Assembly: GCF_001654925.1 (NCBI RefSeq)
Contig: NZ_LXER01000023.1
Location: 1-64,000 of the forward strand
Length of the DNA: 64,000 nucleotides
Origin: Buttiauxella brennerae ATCC 51605
GTDB lineage: Bacteria > Pseudomonadota > Gammaproteobacteria > Enterobacterales > Enterobacteriaceae
Direction of reading: 5' to 3'
Positions within the stretch are counted from its first letter, which is position 1. Each line of letters opens with the position of its first letter. The notes beneath the pieces are model-generated. The model worked only from the letters and a program-made list of their open reading frames with translations, was not told the origin of the DNA and did no database searches. Of the stretch, positions 9,557 to 18,901 are shown piece after piece. The position numbers and the translations under genes were made by a program.

Positions 9557-10627
9557 TTATGCCTGACGCGCCGCAAGCGTACCGTTCAGATCCTGATGAA
9601 TCTCGCGCAGTAAAGTCTCAGTGGTTTCCCAGTCAATACAAGCATCTGTTACGGAAACACCGTACTTCATCTCACTGCGTGGTTGCTCTGAAGATTGATT
9701 ACCCTCGTGGATATTACTTTCAATCATCAGGCCAATAATCGAACGGTTGCCATCTTTAATTTGAGCAACAGCTGATTCAGCCACGCCCGGCTGGCGGCGG
9801 TAGTCTTTATTTGAGTTGCCATGGCTGCAATCTATCATCAAGGCTGGGCGGAGTCCTGCCTGTTCCATCTCTTTTTCACACTGCGCGACATCTGCGGGGC
9901 TGTAATTTGGTGCTTTACCGCCACGTAAAATCACGTGTCCATCAGGGTTACCCTGAGTTTGCAGTAAGCAAACCTGGCCTGCCTGGTTAATACCGACAAA
10001 ACGGTGTGGCATGGATGCAGCGCGCATTGCGTTAATTGCTGTGCCGAGGCTGCCATCAGTACCATTTTTGAAGCCAACCGGCATTGACAGCCCTGAAGCC
10101 ATTTCACGGTGAGTCTGGGACTCAGTAGTACGCGCACCGATTGCCGACCAGCTGAACAGATCGCCTAAGTATTGTGGGCTATTTGGATCAAGCGCTTCAG
10201 TTGCCAGTGGCAGACCCATGCTCACCAACTCTACGAGCAATTGACGAGCAATTTTCAAACCGCCTTCGACATCAAACGAACCATCCATGTGCGGATCGTT
10301 AATCAGCCCTTTCCAGCCCACAGTAGTACGTGGCTTTTCAAAATAGACGCGCATCACGAGGTACAGACTATCGCTAACTTGTTCAGACAACGTTTTAAAA
10401 CGACGAGCATATTCAATCGCGGTTTCCGGGTCGTGGATCGAGCAAGGTCCACACACCACCAACAGACGAGGATCACGGCCCGCGATAATGTTGGAAATCG
10501 TCTGACGGGACTGTTCAATCTGCGCTTCTTGGGCGGCAGTCAGCGGGAATTCCGCTTTCAGTTGATCCGGAGTGATAAGTATTTGTTCGTCAGAAATATG
10601 AACGTTGTTCAGCGCGTCTTTTTGCAT
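9557..10627 (-). CDS. aroF: DAHP synthase, tyrosine-sensitive
   Basis: AroF condenses phosphoenolpyruvate and erythrose-4-phosphate to 3-deoxy-D-arabino-heptulosonate-7-phosphate, the first step of the shikimate pathway; this isozyme is inhibited by tyrosine. The 356-residue class I enzyme shows [14 protein letters not shown], the PEP-binding [32 protein letters not shown] and the metal-binding [12 protein letters not shown]. The assignment to the Tyr-type rests on its operon with tyrA and the TyrR boxes upstream. It is the first gene of the operon. Confidence 0.96.
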   Translation of the reverse strand: MQKDALNNVHISDEQILITPDQLKAEFPLTAAQEAQIEQSRQTISNIIAGRDPRLLVVCGPCSIHDPETAIEYARRFKTLSEQVSDSLYLVMRVYFEKPRTTVGWKGLINDPHMDGSFDVEGGLKIARQLLVELVSMGLPLATEALDPNSPQYLGDLFSWSAIGARTTESQTHREMASGLSMPVGFKNGTDGSLGTAINAMRAASMPHRFVGINQAGQVCLLQTQGNPDGHVILRGGKAPNYSPADVAQCEKEMEQAGLRPALMIDCSHGNSNKDYRRQPGVAESAVAQIKDGNRSIIGLMIESNIHEGNQSSEQPRSEMKYGVSVTDACIDWETTETLLREIHQDLNGTLAARQA

Positions 10628-10720
10628 GATGGCGATCCTGTTAGCTCGTTTGCGATAGTCGTTTCCTCAGTGAGGATGCGACTACATTACCAGCTTTAGT
10701 AAAGATTGCAATCCATATTA

Positions 10721-10738
10721 CGTAAACAATACGTTACA
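10721..10738 (-). promoter_or_regulatory. TyrR box, proximal (aroF)
   Basis: CGTAAA-N6-GTTACA resembles the TyrR consensus TGTAAA-N6-TTTACA. It lies about 95 bases upstream of the aroF start and is weaker than the distal box; such weak boxes mediate tyrosine-dependent hexamer binding in E. coli. Confidence 0.6.
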
Positions 10739-10782
10739 ACAATAAAATAATTGCCGCTTAAAGCACGTAAAACAGCAATGCA

Positions 10783-10800
10783 TGTAAACTTAATTATACA
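10783..10800 (-). promoter_or_regulatory. TyrR box, distal strong (aroF)
   Basis: TGTAAA-CTTAAT-TATACA is one base from the TyrR palindrome and is the likely strong box. Together with the weaker box 45 bases away it should repress aroF-tyrA in the presence of tyrosine. Confidence 0.75.
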
Positions 10801-10895
10801 TCAATCCATAAATACGCTTCTTTTTCGCGTAAACATGCATTCAATGAAATAGCCTCTATGCTCAGAGAATACTCTTTGAAATGGATATTCCCACC

Positions 10896-11267
10896 ATGCG
10901 TTACATCGCCTTAATTCCGATCTTATTCCTGTCGGCCTGTTATGTTGATCCGTACACACATGCTCCCACCCCTGAGCCTACCGACTGGTATCAAGCCGGC
11001 TGGGATGATGCGATGTCCGGGCAACCGGTCAGAAGCAATCTCGTGATTGCTTATCTGCATAACGATGAAAAAGTAGATCGAGAGGAGTGGTTAAAAGGGT
11101 ATGCAGTAGGCCAGCAACGGATTTGTGATCCGAAATTCTTAACCATTCTTGGGGAAAGCGGGAAATCATTCCCTGCCAGCTGTGAATCACTGCCAGACGT
11201 GGCACAGCGTCGCGCCCAATGGGAAAAAGCCAGTAATACCGGGCTACAAGCATCGTTTATGCATTAA
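10896..11267 (+). CDS. yfiL: YfiL-type lipoprotein (DUF2799)
   Basis: A 123-residue predicted lipoprotein of unknown function. The signal peptide MRYIALIPILFLSAC ends in a lipobox LSAC at Cys15; the mature part carries the DUF2799-type features DWYQAGWDDAMSG, a KGYAVGQQRICDP segment and two cysteines that may form a disulphide. I set the start at the second ATG because it gives a proper signal peptide. Position next to aroF matches E. coli yfiL, but the yfiR-yfiN-yfiB genes that follow yfiL there are absent and rplS comes next. Confidence 0.75.
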   Translation: MRYIALIPILFLSACYVDPYTHAPTPEPTDWYQAGWDDAMSGQPVRSNLVIAYLHNDEKVDREEWLKGYAVGQQRICDPKFLTILGESGKSFPASCESLPDVAQRRAQWEKASNTGLQASFMH

Positions 11268-11300
11268 ACAAAAAAAGGGCTGCCAAATGGCAGCCCTTGA
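11268..11300 (-). terminator. Terminator of the rpsP-rimM-trmD-rplS operon
   Basis: The stem aagggctgcca / tggcagccctt is followed on the minus strand by a seven-T run. It separates rplS from convergent yfiL. Confidence 0.9.
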
Positions 11301-11324
11301 TATGGATGTCGCGCTAGCGAAATC

Positions 11325-11678
<354 letters not shown>

Positions 11679-11734
11679 TTAATCTCTTATCCTGGGTAAA
11701 CTGATATTCGGGGGCTTACGCCATCCCATCATGT

Positions 11735-12484
11735 TTATGTTGCTGTATTTGCGTGTTCCTTTTGGAACTCCGCCAGCAACCTTGCTTGCTCTTCAGTCAG
11801 AGCCAGGTTTTCCAGAAGTTCAGGTCTTCTAAGCCAGGTGCGGCCCAGCGACTGTTTCAGGCGCCAACGGCGAATCTGCGCATGGTTGCCCGACAGTAAA
11901 ACTGGCGGAACCTCCATGCCTTCTAACACTTCAGGACGAGTATAGTGCGGGCAATCCAACAATCCATCGGCAAACGAATCTTCGATTGCTGATGCCTGAT
12001 GCCCCAGTACTCCCGGAATAAACCGTGAAACCGAGTCAATCAGTACCATTGCTGGTAATTCACCACCACTGAGAACGTAATCGCCGATTGACCATTCTTC
12101 ATCAATTTCGGTTTGGATTACGCGCTCATCTACCCCTTCGTAACGACCACAAACCAGAATTAACTTCTCATTTGTTGCCAGTTCACTGACGCCTTCTTGA
12201 TCAAGCTTGCGCCCCTGAGGTGAAAGATAGATAACCTTAGCACCTTCCCCTGCCGCTGCTTTCGCTGCGTGGATGGCTTCCCGCAAAGGATTTACCATCA
12301 TGAGCATACCCGGTCCGCCGCCGTAAGGACGATCGTCCACGGTACGGTGTCGGTCATAAGTGAAGTCACGTGGACTCCAGCTTTGGATGCTCAGCAGGCC
12401 ATTTTTCACTGCCCGGCCAGTTACCCCGAAGTCGGTAATTGCACGAAACATCTCTGGAAACAGGCTAACTACACCAATAAACAC
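11735..12484 (-). CDS. trmD: tRNA (guanine37-N1)-methyltransferase TrmD
   Basis: TrmD methylates G37 next to the anticodon of several tRNAs and so prevents +1 frameshifting. The 249-residue SPOUT enzyme shows the trefoil-knot segments [26 protein letters not shown] and [14 protein letters not shown] that bind S-adenosylmethionine, and the C-terminal tRNA-binding domain. The C-terminus ends at EHANTAT. Reading on in the next frame gives QQHKHDGMA and a stop, which matches the tail I recall for E. coli TrmD (255 aa), so a one-base insertion near 11745-11750 has probably truncated the last residues. The catalytic domain is untouched. Confidence 0.95.
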   Translation of the reverse strand: MFIGVVSLFPEMFRAITDFGVTGRAVKNGLLSIQSWSPRDFTYDRHRTVDDRPYGGGPGMLMMVNPLREAIHAAKAAAGEGAKVIYLSPQGRKLDQEGVSELATNEKLILVCGRYEGVDERVIQTEIDEEWSIGDYVLSGGELPAMVLIDSVSRFIPGVLGHQASAIEDSFADGLLDCPHYTRPEVLEGMEVPPVLLSGNHAQIRRWRLKQSLGRTWLRRPELLENLALTEEQARLLAEFQKEHANTAT

Positions 12485-12529
12485 AAGCCAATCCCCATTA
12501 CGCCGACTTTTACCGTTAATCCGGAGGTT

Positions 12530-13078
12530 TTAGAAACCAGGATCCCAATCTACTTCAATGGTTTGAGTAGCGAGATCGACTTTCTTGATAACCTGCCCAT
12601 CGAGGAACGGAACCAGCCGCTCCTTGATACCGAACGCATCTTTCAGGTTTGCCTTAATGACGAGAACATCATTGGAGCCGGTTTCCATCATATCGATGAC
12701 TTTACCGAGCTGGTATCCTTCAGTAGTGACAACCTGGCAACCCATAAGGTCTTTCCAGTAGTAGTCACCCTCTTCGAGATGAGGCAATTGCGTTGAATCG
12801 ACGACAATTTCGCAATTGGTCAGAAGATTCGCTGCATCCCGATCGTCAATACCTTTCAGCTTGATGACCAGATCCTGATTGTGGTGCTTCCAGCTTTCCA
12901 GCTGTACTTGCTGCCACTGACCCGCCTTCTGGATAAACCAGGGCTGATAGTCAAAAATGCTATCGGCGTCTTCGGTGGAGGAAAACACTCTGAGCCAACC
13001 ACGAATCCCATAGCAGGAACCCATCTTGCCCAACACGATTGGGTTAACAGGAGCCTTTACAGCGAGTTGATTGCTCAT
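12530..13078 (-). CDS. rimM: Ribosome maturation factor RimM
   Basis: RimM binds free 30S subunits through S19 and promotes assembly of the 30S head. The 182-residue protein has the N-terminal RimM barrel ([19 protein letters not shown]) and the C-terminal PRC-barrel-like domain ([21 protein letters not shown], ending VDWDPGF). Tandem ATGs are available; I chose the second, which gives the E. coli N-terminus MSNQ. It lies between rpsP and trmD in the operon. Confidence 0.95.
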   Translation of the reverse strand: MSNQLAVKAPVNPIVLGKMGSCYGIRGWLRVFSSTEDADSIFDYQPWFIQKAGQWQQVQLESWKHHNQDLVIKLKGIDDRDAANLLTNCEIVVDSTQLPHLEEGDYYWKDLMGCQVVTTEGYQLGKVIDMMETGSNDVLVIKANLKDAFGIKERLVPFLDGQVIKKVDLATQTIEVDWDPGF

Positions 13079-13096
13079 CATGACCACCGTGACAGA

Positions 13097-13345
13097 TTAA
13101 GCTGCTTTTTTTGCTGCTTTGATCAGCGCAGATACGCGATCAGAAACGGTTGCGCCTTGGCCAACCCAATGTTCGATACGATCCAGATCCAGGCGGGTAG
13201 CCTCGTCTTTTTCGCTAGCGATAGGGTTGAAGAAACCAACGCGCTCAATGAAGCGACCGTTACGTGCATTACGGCTGTCTGTAACAACAACCTGGTAGAA
13301 CGGACGCTTTTTAGCGCCGTGACGTGCTAAACGAATAGTTACCAT
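13097..13345 (-). CDS. rpsP: 30S ribosomal protein S16
   Basis: S16 is an early-binding 30S assembly protein. The 82-residue protein starts [18 protein letters not shown] and has the signature [17 protein letters not shown]; the lysine/alanine tail is typical. The start is the ATG 3 bases after GAGGATGTT. It is the first gene of the rpsP-rimM-trmD-rplS operon, behind a leader hairpin. Confidence 0.97.
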   Translation of the reverse strand: MVTIRLARHGAKKRPFYQVVVTDSRNARNGRFIERVGFFNPIASEKDEATRLDLDRIEHWVGQGATVSDRVSALIKAAKKAA

Positions 13346-13367
13346 AACATCCTCTTTAGTGAATAAA

Positions 13368-13401
13368 ACACCAGGCCCCATCGAGGGATGGAGCCTGGTG
13401 T
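13368..13401 (-). promoter_or_regulatory. Leader hairpin upstream of rpsP
   Basis: In the rpsP leader acaccaggc (13368-13376) pairs with gcctggtgt (13393-13401), with an inner CCAT/ATGG stem. On the minus strand the stem is followed by TTTTATT, so it resembles an intrinsic terminator placed before the first gene, that is an attenuator. No regulating ligand can be named from sequence. Confidence 0.6.
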
Positions 13402-13419
13402 CATATTAAAAGCCCGAAA

Positions 13420-13447
13420 ATTGTACTCATTCCTGAGCGGAAATCAA
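13420..13447 (-). promoter_or_regulatory. Promoter of the rpsP operon
   Basis: On the minus strand TTGATT (13447-13442) and TACAAT (13425-13420) are separated by 16 bases, immediately upstream of the leader hairpin. Confidence 0.6.
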
Positions 13448-13475
13448 TTTTTGTTTTGCAAGCCAAACAAAAATT
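13446..13475 (-). terminator. AT-rich hairpin 3' of ffh
   Basis: aatttttgttt and aaacaaaaatt form an 11-base-pair AT stem directly after the ffh stop, with T runs on both strands. It could terminate ffh; it overlaps the -35 of the rpsP promoter. Confidence 0.5.
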
Positions 13476-13482
13476 ACAGAAA

Positions 13483-14844
13483 TTAACGGCCTGGGAAACC
13501 TGGTGGCATCATACCTTTCATGCCACGCATCATTTTCGCCATTCCGCCTTTCTTCATCTTTTTCATCATGCGTTGCATGTCGTCGAACTGCTTAAGCAGA
13601 CGGTTGACGTCTTGCACCTGCATGCCCGCACCCACCGCGATACGACGTTTACGTGAACCTTTGATAATCTCTGGCTGCGCACGCTCTTTGAGCGTCATGG
13701 AATTGATAATCGCTTCCATACGAACCAGAACTTTATCGTCCATTTGCGACTTAACGTTATCCGGCAATTGCCCCATTCCTGGCAATTTGCTCATCATACT
13801 CGCCATGCCACCCATGTTTTTCATCTGCTTGAGCTGCTCAAGGAAATCGTTGAGATCAAACCCATCGCCCTTCTTCAGCTTGCTGGCAAGTTTCTCCGCC
13901 TGAGCACGGTCAACTTTGCTTTCAATATCTTCGATAAGCGACAGAACATCGCCCATCCCCAGAATACGAGAGGCAATACGATCCGGGTGGAAAGGCTCCA
14001 GCGCTTCCGTTTTTTCGCCCACACCGAGGAATTTAATCGGCTTGCCGGTGATATGACGGATAGACAGCGCCGCACCGCCACGCGCATCACCGTCGACTTT
14101 CGTCAGTACGACGCCGGTCAGTGGCAATGCTTCGTTGAAGGCTTTTGCGGTATTTGCCGCATCCTGGCCGGTCATGGCATCGACAACAAACAGGGTTTCA
14201 ACTGGGTTAATCGCAGCATGAACCTGTTTGATTTCATCCATCATCGCTTCGTCAACGTGCAAACGACCGGCGGTATCCACCAGCAGCACATCAAAGAATT
14301 TCAGCTTCGCTTCTTTCAGCGCCGCATTAACGATATCAACCGGCTTTTGGCCAGCATCAGACGGGAAGAAATCGACACCAACTTGTTCAGCCAGCGTTTC
14401 CAACTGTTTGATCGCCGCAGGGCGATAAACGTCGGCAGAAACCACCAGCACTTTCTTTTTGTGCTTCTCGCGCAGGAACTTACCTAATTTCGCGACGCTT
14501 GTGGTTTTACCCGCACCTTGCAAACCCGCCATCAGCACAACGGCTGGCGGCTGTGCTGCAAGATTCAGGCTCGCATTCTCTTCGCCCATCGCTGCAACCA
14601 GTTCGGTGCGAACGATTTTGACGAACTCCTGACCCGGGGTCAGGCTCTTGTTAACTTCATGACCAACCGCTTTTTCTTTTACACGGCTGATAAAGTCACG
14701 CACCACCGGCAGCGCAACGTCAGCTTCCAGCAATGCCATGCGCACTTCGCGCAGAGTTTCTTTTACATTCTCTTCAGTCAGCCGCCCGCGGCCGCTGATA
14801 TTGCGCAATGAGCGCGACAGACGGTCAGTTAAATTATCAAACAT
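13483..14844 (-). CDS. ffh: Signal recognition particle GTPase Ffh
   Basis: Ffh is the protein of the bacterial SRP: it binds 4.5S RNA and hydrophobic signal sequences and delivers ribosomes to FtsY and SecYEG. The 453-residue protein has the N domain, the G domain with GLQGAGKTTSVAKL near 104, DTAGRLH, TKVDGDARGG, and the methionine-rich M domain (MKNMGGMASMMSKLPGMG and the terminal KKMKKGGMAKMMRGMKGMM). The start was placed at MFDNLTDRL, the E. coli N-terminus. It is divergent from ypjD. Confidence 0.97.
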   Translation of the reverse strand: MFDNLTDRLSRSLRNISGRGRLTEENVKETLREVRMALLEADVALPVVRDFISRVKEKAVGHEVNKSLTPGQEFVKIVRTELVAAMGEENASLNLAAQPPAVVLMAGLQGAGKTTSVAKLGKFLREKHKKKVLVVSADVYRPAAIKQLETLAEQVGVDFFPSDAGQKPVDIVNAALKEAKLKFFDVLLVDTAGRLHVDEAMMDEIKQVHAAINPVETLFVVDAMTGQDAANTAKAFNEALPLTGVVLTKVDGDARGGAALSIRHITGKPIKFLGVGEKTEALEPFHPDRIASRILGMGDVLSLIEDIESKVDRAQAEKLASKLKKGDGFDLNDFLEQLKQMKNMGGMASMMSKLPGMGQLPDNVKSQMDDKVLVRMEAIINSMTLKERAQPEIIKGSRKRRIAVGAGMQVQDVNRLLKQFDDMQRMMKKMKKGGMAKMMRGMKGMMPPGFPGR

Positions 14845-15035
14845 TGTCTTTTGCCTAACGTGGTAACTTAGGGCCGCAGCTTGCGACACAAAACAGAATT
14901 TGGCGGATTATACCATGAAGCCGCCTTTGGTGTGATGCAACGGTTATAGCTGGATGCAACGGTTAGATTTGGAGCAGGCGGCAGGTAACGTTATACTGCT
15001 TTTTTTCATCTCTGGCTAATTGACCGACACTTTAT

Positions 15036-15824
15036 ATGCCTGTTTTCGCCATCCTTGCGCTTGTAGCCTATTCCAGCAGCCTCGCGCTGATTATCCCCGC
15101 CCTGCTGACAAAAAACAGCGGATGGCGCCGTTTTGCCATTATATCAGCCGTTATTGCGCTGGTTAGCCACGGTCTGGCGCTTGAAGCACGTATTTTTAAC
15201 GCCGATGGGGGTCAGAACCTCAGCTTGCTGAACGTCGGCTCGCTCGTCAGTTTGATGATTTGTACCGTGATGACTATCGTGGCGTCGCGAAATCGCGGCT
15301 GGCTGCTGTTACCCATTGTTTACGCTTTTGCCTTAATCAATCTGGCGTTTGCCACCTTTATGCCTAACGAATTCATCACTCACCTGGAAGCGACGCCAGG
15401 AATGATGGTGCATATTGGCCTGTCGCTCTTTGCCTACGCTACGCTGATTATTGCTGCGCTTTACGCATTGCAGCTGGCCTGGATTGATTATCAGCTCAAA
15501 AATAAAAAACTCGCCTTCCGTGCTGAAATGCCGCCGTTGATGAGCATTGAGCGCAAAATGTTTCACATCACTCAAGTCGGTGTTGTTCTGCTGACGTTAA
15601 CCCTTTGCACCGGCCTGTTTTATCTGAAAAATCTTTTCAGCCTGGAAAACGTCGACAAAGCGGTATTGTCGATTCTCGCATGGTTTGTCTACATCGTTTT
15701 ACTTTGGGGACACTATCATGAAGGTTGGCGAGGCCGCCGCGTGGTGTGGTTTAACGTCGCAGGTGCAGCGATTCTGACACTCGCCTATTTTGGTAGCCGC
15801 GTCCTGCAACAATTCGTCGGCTAA
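15036..15824 (+). CDS. ypjD: Inner membrane protein YpjD (CcsA/cytochrome c assembly-like)
   Basis: A 262-residue polytopic membrane protein with about eight hydrophobic segments, beginning MPVFAILALVAYSSSLALIIPALL and containing the histidines of the cytochrome c assembly family, for example GMMVHIGLSLFAYATLIIAALYAL and LLWGHYHEGWRGRR. The family is annotated as CcsA-like, but its role in enterics is not in haem attachment as far as is known; a link with CorB-type transporters next door has been suggested from conserved neighbourhood. It ends 25 bases before corB and is divergent from ffh. Confidence 0.88.
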   Translation: MPVFAILALVAYSSSLALIIPALLTKNSGWRRFAIISAVIALVSHGLALEARIFNADGGQNLSLLNVGSLVSLMICTVMTIVASRNRGWLLLPIVYAFALINLAFATFMPNEFITHLEATPGMMVHIGLSLFAYATLIIAALYALQLAWIDYQLKNKKLAFRAEMPPLMSIERKMFHITQVGVVLLTLTLCTGLFYLKNLFSLENVDKAVLSILAWFVYIVLLWGHYHEGWRGRRVVWFNVAGAAILTLAYFGSRVLQQFVG

Positions 15825-15849
15825 TGTTGTCTTTATAAAGGAAATCCTT

Positions 15850-17139
15850 TTGGAACAGATCTCAACGACTACGTTGATTGTCACATTGATCATCATGGTA
15901 GTCGTTTCAGCGTACTTCTCCGGCTCTGAAACCGGCATGATGACGCTTAACCGTTACAAGCTGCGTCACCTCGCCAAACAAGGTAACCGTGCTGCTAAAC
16001 GGGTCGAAAAACTGCTTCGCAAACCAGATCGCCTGATTAGCCTGGTACTCATTGGTAATAACCTGGTCAACATTCTGGCCTCAGCCATAGGCACTATCGT
16101 CGGCATGCGTTTATACGGTGATGCTGGCGTTGCTATCGCCACCGGTATCCTCACCTTTGTGGTACTGGTCTTCGCTGAAGTTTTGCCAAAAACTATCGCC
16201 GCGCTGTATCCAGAAAAAGTCGCATTCCCAAGCAGCTTCCTGCTCGGCCCACTGCAAATCCTGATGATGCCCCTGGTGTGGTTACTGAACATCATCACGC
16301 GTATGTTGATGCGCCTTATGGGTATCAAAAACGTCAGCACCGTCAGTAGCGCGCTAAACAAAGACGAATTACGTACCCTGGTGCATGAGTCCCATTCAAA
16401 AATATCTCGCCGCAACCAGGACATGCTGCTTTCCGTTCTGGATCTGGAAAAAATCAGTGTCGACGACATCATGGTGCCGCGTAATGAAATCGTCGGGATT
16501 GATATTAACGACGACTGGAAATCTATTGTTCGCCAGCTGACACACTCCCCGCACGGGCGCATCGTGCTTTACCGCGATACGCTGGATGATGCAATCAGCA
16601 TGCTGCGCGTGCGTGAAGCCTACCGTTTAATGACGGAAAAGCAGGAGTTCACTAAAGAAACGCTGCTACGCGCCTCAGATGAAATTTATTTCGTTCCGGA
16701 AGGCACGCCACTGAGCGTTCAGCTGGTGAAATTCCAGCGCAACAAGAAGAAAGTGGGCCTGGTCGTCGACGAATACGGTGATATTCAGGGGCTGGTGACG
16801 GTTGAGGATATTCTTGAAGAGATTGTCGGTGACTTCACCACGTCAATGTCACCGACCCTTGCCGAAGAAGTTACGCCACAAAACGATGGTTCCGTCATTA
16901 TCGAAGGCAGCGCAAACGTCCGTGAAATCAACAAAGCCTTTAACTGGACGCTGCCGGAAGATGAAGCCCGGACGGTTAACGGCATGATCCTAGAAGAGCT
17001 ACAAGAGATTCCAGCCATCGCAACACGGGTGCGGTTAAGCCACTACGATATTGATATTCTTGATGTTCAGGACAACATGATTAAGCAAGTGCGGGTCACA
17101 CCCGTGACACCACTGCGCCAGAGCGTAGAAGAAAAGTAG
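15850..17139 (+). CDS. corB: CorB/YfjD family CNNM-type transporter with CBS domains
   Basis: The 429-residue protein has an N-terminal DUF21/CNNM membrane domain (about 1-185, starting after SAYFSGSETGMMTLNRY), a CBS pair (about 195-330, with VDDIMVPRNEIVGIDI and GLVVDEYGDIQGLVTVEDILEEIVGDF) and a C-terminal CorC/HlyC domain (GSANVREINKAFNW). The family is implicated in magnesium or cobalt efflux/resistance. The start is inferred at TTG, which follows AAAGGAAA at 7-base spacing and gives MEQISTTT; no ATG fits. Probably co-transcribed with ypjD. Confidence 0.9.
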   Translation: MEQISTTTLIVTLIIMVVVSAYFSGSETGMMTLNRYKLRHLAKQGNRAAKRVEKLLRKPDRLISLVLIGNNLVNILASAIGTIVGMRLYGDAGVAIATGILTFVVLVFAEVLPKTIAALYPEKVAFPSSFLLGPLQILMMPLVWLLNIITRMLMRLMGIKNVSTVSSALNKDELRTLVHESHSKISRRNQDMLLSVLDLEKISVDDIMVPRNEIVGIDINDDWKSIVRQLTHSPHGRIVLYRDTLDDAISMLRVREAYRLMTEKQEFTKETLLRASDEIYFVPEGTPLSVQLVKFQRNKKKVGLVVDEYGDIQGLVTVEDILEEIVGDFTTSMSPTLAEEVTPQNDGSVIIEGSANVREINKAFNWTLPEDEARTVNGMILEELQEIPAIATRVRLSHYDIDILDVQDNMIKQVRVTPVTPLRQSVEEK

Positions 17140-17142
17140 AGA

Positions 17143-17176
17143 CAAAAAAGCCAGCCGCGAAGGCTGGCTTTTTATT
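17143..17176. terminator. Bidirectional terminator between corB and grpE
   Basis: Stem aaaagccagcc / ggctggctttt with A and T tracts on both sides; serves the two convergent genes. Confidence 0.9.
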
Positions 17177-17209
17177 TAAGGCAGTTTTTATTTAAAATAA
17201 TCGGGCGAA

Positions 17210-17794
17210 TTACGCTTTTGCTTTTGCAACAGAAACCATTGCAGCACGCAGCGTGCGACCATTCAGGGTGTAACCCTTCTGCATCACCATCAGTACATGG
17301 TTTGGTGCTACATCTTCAGATTCAACCATCGCAATAGCCTGGTGTACATCCGGGTTGAATGGCACATTGGTTTCGCCAACCACATCCACACCAAATTTAC
17401 GCACCACATCCAGCATCGATTTCTGAGTTAATTCGATGCCTTCAATCATGGCGGCTAAATCGGTATTGGACTTGTCAGCCACTTCCAGAGCGCGGTCAAG
17501 GCTGTCGATAACAGGCAGCAGTTCGTTGACGAATTTGTCTAACGCGAACTTGTGCGCTTTCTCAATATCGAGTTCGGTACGGCGACGGAGGTTTTCCATT
17601 TCCGCTTTGTTGCGTAACGCCAGGTCACGCTCGCGCTGCTGAACTTCTTCCAGTTGCGCTGTTAAATCGGCAATTTGTTCATCGCGCGGATCAACCACTT
17701 CGGCACCCTCTACGGCCTCGACTTCTTCGTGGCTTTCCATTGCAATTTCGTCCGAGACTTGCTCGTCTGGTGTTTTCTGATCTTTACTACTCAT
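17210..17794 (-). CDS. grpE: GrpE nucleotide exchange factor for DnaK
   Basis: GrpE is the dimeric exchange factor and thermosensor of the DnaK chaperone cycle. The 194-residue protein has an acidic N-terminal tail, a long helix (about 45-110, [20 protein letters not shown]) and the C-terminal beta domain ([29 protein letters not shown]). The start is the ATG behind GGAGAAATTC, giving MSSKDQK as in E. coli. It has its own sigma-32 promoter and is divergent from nadK. Confidence 0.97.
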   Translation of the reverse strand: MSSKDQKTPDEQVSDEIAMESHEEVEAVEGAEVVDPRDEQIADLTAQLEEVQQRERDLALRNKAEMENLRRRTELDIEKAHKFALDKFVNELLPVIDSLDRALEVADKSNTDLAAMIEGIELTQKSMLDVVRKFGVDVVGETNVPFNPDVHQAIAMVESEDVAPNHVLMVMQKGYTLNGRTLRAAMVSVAKAKA

Positions 17795-17839
17795 GAATTT
17801 CTCCGCGTTTTTAGCATTCATCTCGCTGGTTCGCTTATT

Positions 17840-17867
17840 ATGGGGATCAGTTTCCTGGATTCAAGGG
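17840..17867 (-). promoter_or_regulatory. Sigma-32 heat-shock promoter of grpE
   Basis: On the minus strand CCCTTGAA is followed after 14 bases by CCCCATAAT, a near-perfect RpoH consensus, 46 bases from the grpE start. Confidence 0.9.
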
Positions 17868-17936
17868 AACGTGAGATATTGTCATATAACCAACGGATTT
17901 CGCGTTGCATATCTGCGCATAAGGACCATCAGCATA

Positions 17937-18815
17937 ATGAACAAACATTTCAACTGCATTGGTATTGTCGGGCACCCTCGTCACCCAACAGCCCTGACCA
18001 CGCATGAAATGCTGTATCGCTGGCTATGCACCAAAGGCTACGATGTTATCGTCGAGCAGCAAATTGCCCAGGAACTTAACCTCACAAGCGTTAAAACCGG
18101 CACGCTGGCAGAAATCGGCCAACAGGCCGATCTTGCGGTGGTCGTTGGTGGTGACGGCAATATGCTTGGCGCAGCCCGAGTTCTTGCTCGCTATGATATC
18201 AAAGTCATCGGTATTAACCGCGGCAACCTCGGTTTTCTGACTGACCTTGACCCGGATAACGCGCAACAGCAACTGGCCGATGTCCTCGAAGGGCATTACA
18301 TCGCAGAACGCCGCTTTTTGTTGGAAGCCCAGGTTTGCCAGCAAGATACCCCTACCCGCCTGAGTACTGCGATTAACGAAGTGGTGCTTCACCCGGGTAA
18401 AGTGGCCCATATGATTGAATTCGAAGTTTATATCGATGAAATCTTCGCGTTCTCACAGCGTTCCGACGGGTTAATTATCTCGACGCCAACCGGCTCAACC
18501 GCCTATTCCCTGTCGGCAGGTGGCCCGATTCTGACACCGTCGCTTGATGCCATTACTCTGGTGCCAATGTTCCCGCACACGCTGTCTGCCCGCCCACTGG
18601 TGATTAACAGCAGCAGCACTATCCGCCTGCGGTTTTCACATATGTGTAGCGACCTGGAAATCAGCTGTGACAGCCAGATTGCGCTGCCAATTCAGGAAGG
18701 TGAAGACGTGCTGATTCGCCGCTGCGATTACCATCTGAACCTTATCCACCCGAAAGATTACAGTTATTTCAATACATTGAGCTCTAAACTCGGCTGGTCA
18801 AAAAAATTGTTCTAA
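17937..18815 (+). CDS. nadK: NAD kinase
   Basis: NadK phosphorylates NAD to NADP with ATP and is the only NADP-forming enzyme in enterics. The 292-residue protein has the GGDGN motif ([14 protein letters not shown], about 70-82), the NE-motif region [17 protein letters not shown], and the glycine-rich [16 protein letters not shown]. The start at ATG 17937 gives [17 protein letters not shown], the E. coli form; an in-frame upstream extension would run into the grpE promoter. It is divergent from grpE and upstream of recN. Confidence 0.96.
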   Translation: MNKHFNCIGIVGHPRHPTALTTHEMLYRWLCTKGYDVIVEQQIAQELNLTSVKTGTLAEIGQQADLAVVVGGDGNMLGAARVLARYDIKVIGINRGNLGFLTDLDPDNAQQQLADVLEGHYIAERRFLLEAQVCQQDTPTRLSTAINEVVLHPGKVAHMIEFEVYIDEIFAFSQRSDGLIISTPTGSTAYSLSAGGPILTPSLDAITLVPMFPHTLSARPLVINSSSTIRLRFSHMCSDLEISCDSQIALPIQEGEDVLIRRCDYHLNLIHPKDYSYFNTLSSKLGWSKKLF

Positions 18816-18835
18816 AAGTGCCCCCAGGCTCTTTA

Positions 18836-18891
18836 CTGTATATAAAACCAGTTTATACTGTATGAAAACACAGTCATGTCTTTTCATACAG
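18836..18891 (+). promoter_or_regulatory. LexA (SOS) boxes of recN
   Basis: Three sites in tandem: CTGT-N8-CCAG (18836-18851), a perfect CTGT-ATGAAAAC-ACAG (18858-18873) and a degenerate ATGT-N8-ACAG (18876-18891), ending 11 bases before the recN start. Multiple boxes fit the tight SOS repression known for recN. Confidence 0.88.
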
Positions 18892-18901
18892 GAAAGCTAT
18901 T

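Noticed and set aside
13744-14487. Long open frame (247 codons) antisense to ffh
   Set aside because: Fully inside ffh on the other strand, with no start signal or recognisable product; shadow of biased codon use.
15966-16562. 198-codon antisense frame in corB
   Set aside because: Shadow of the conserved CNNM/CBS gene on the other strand.
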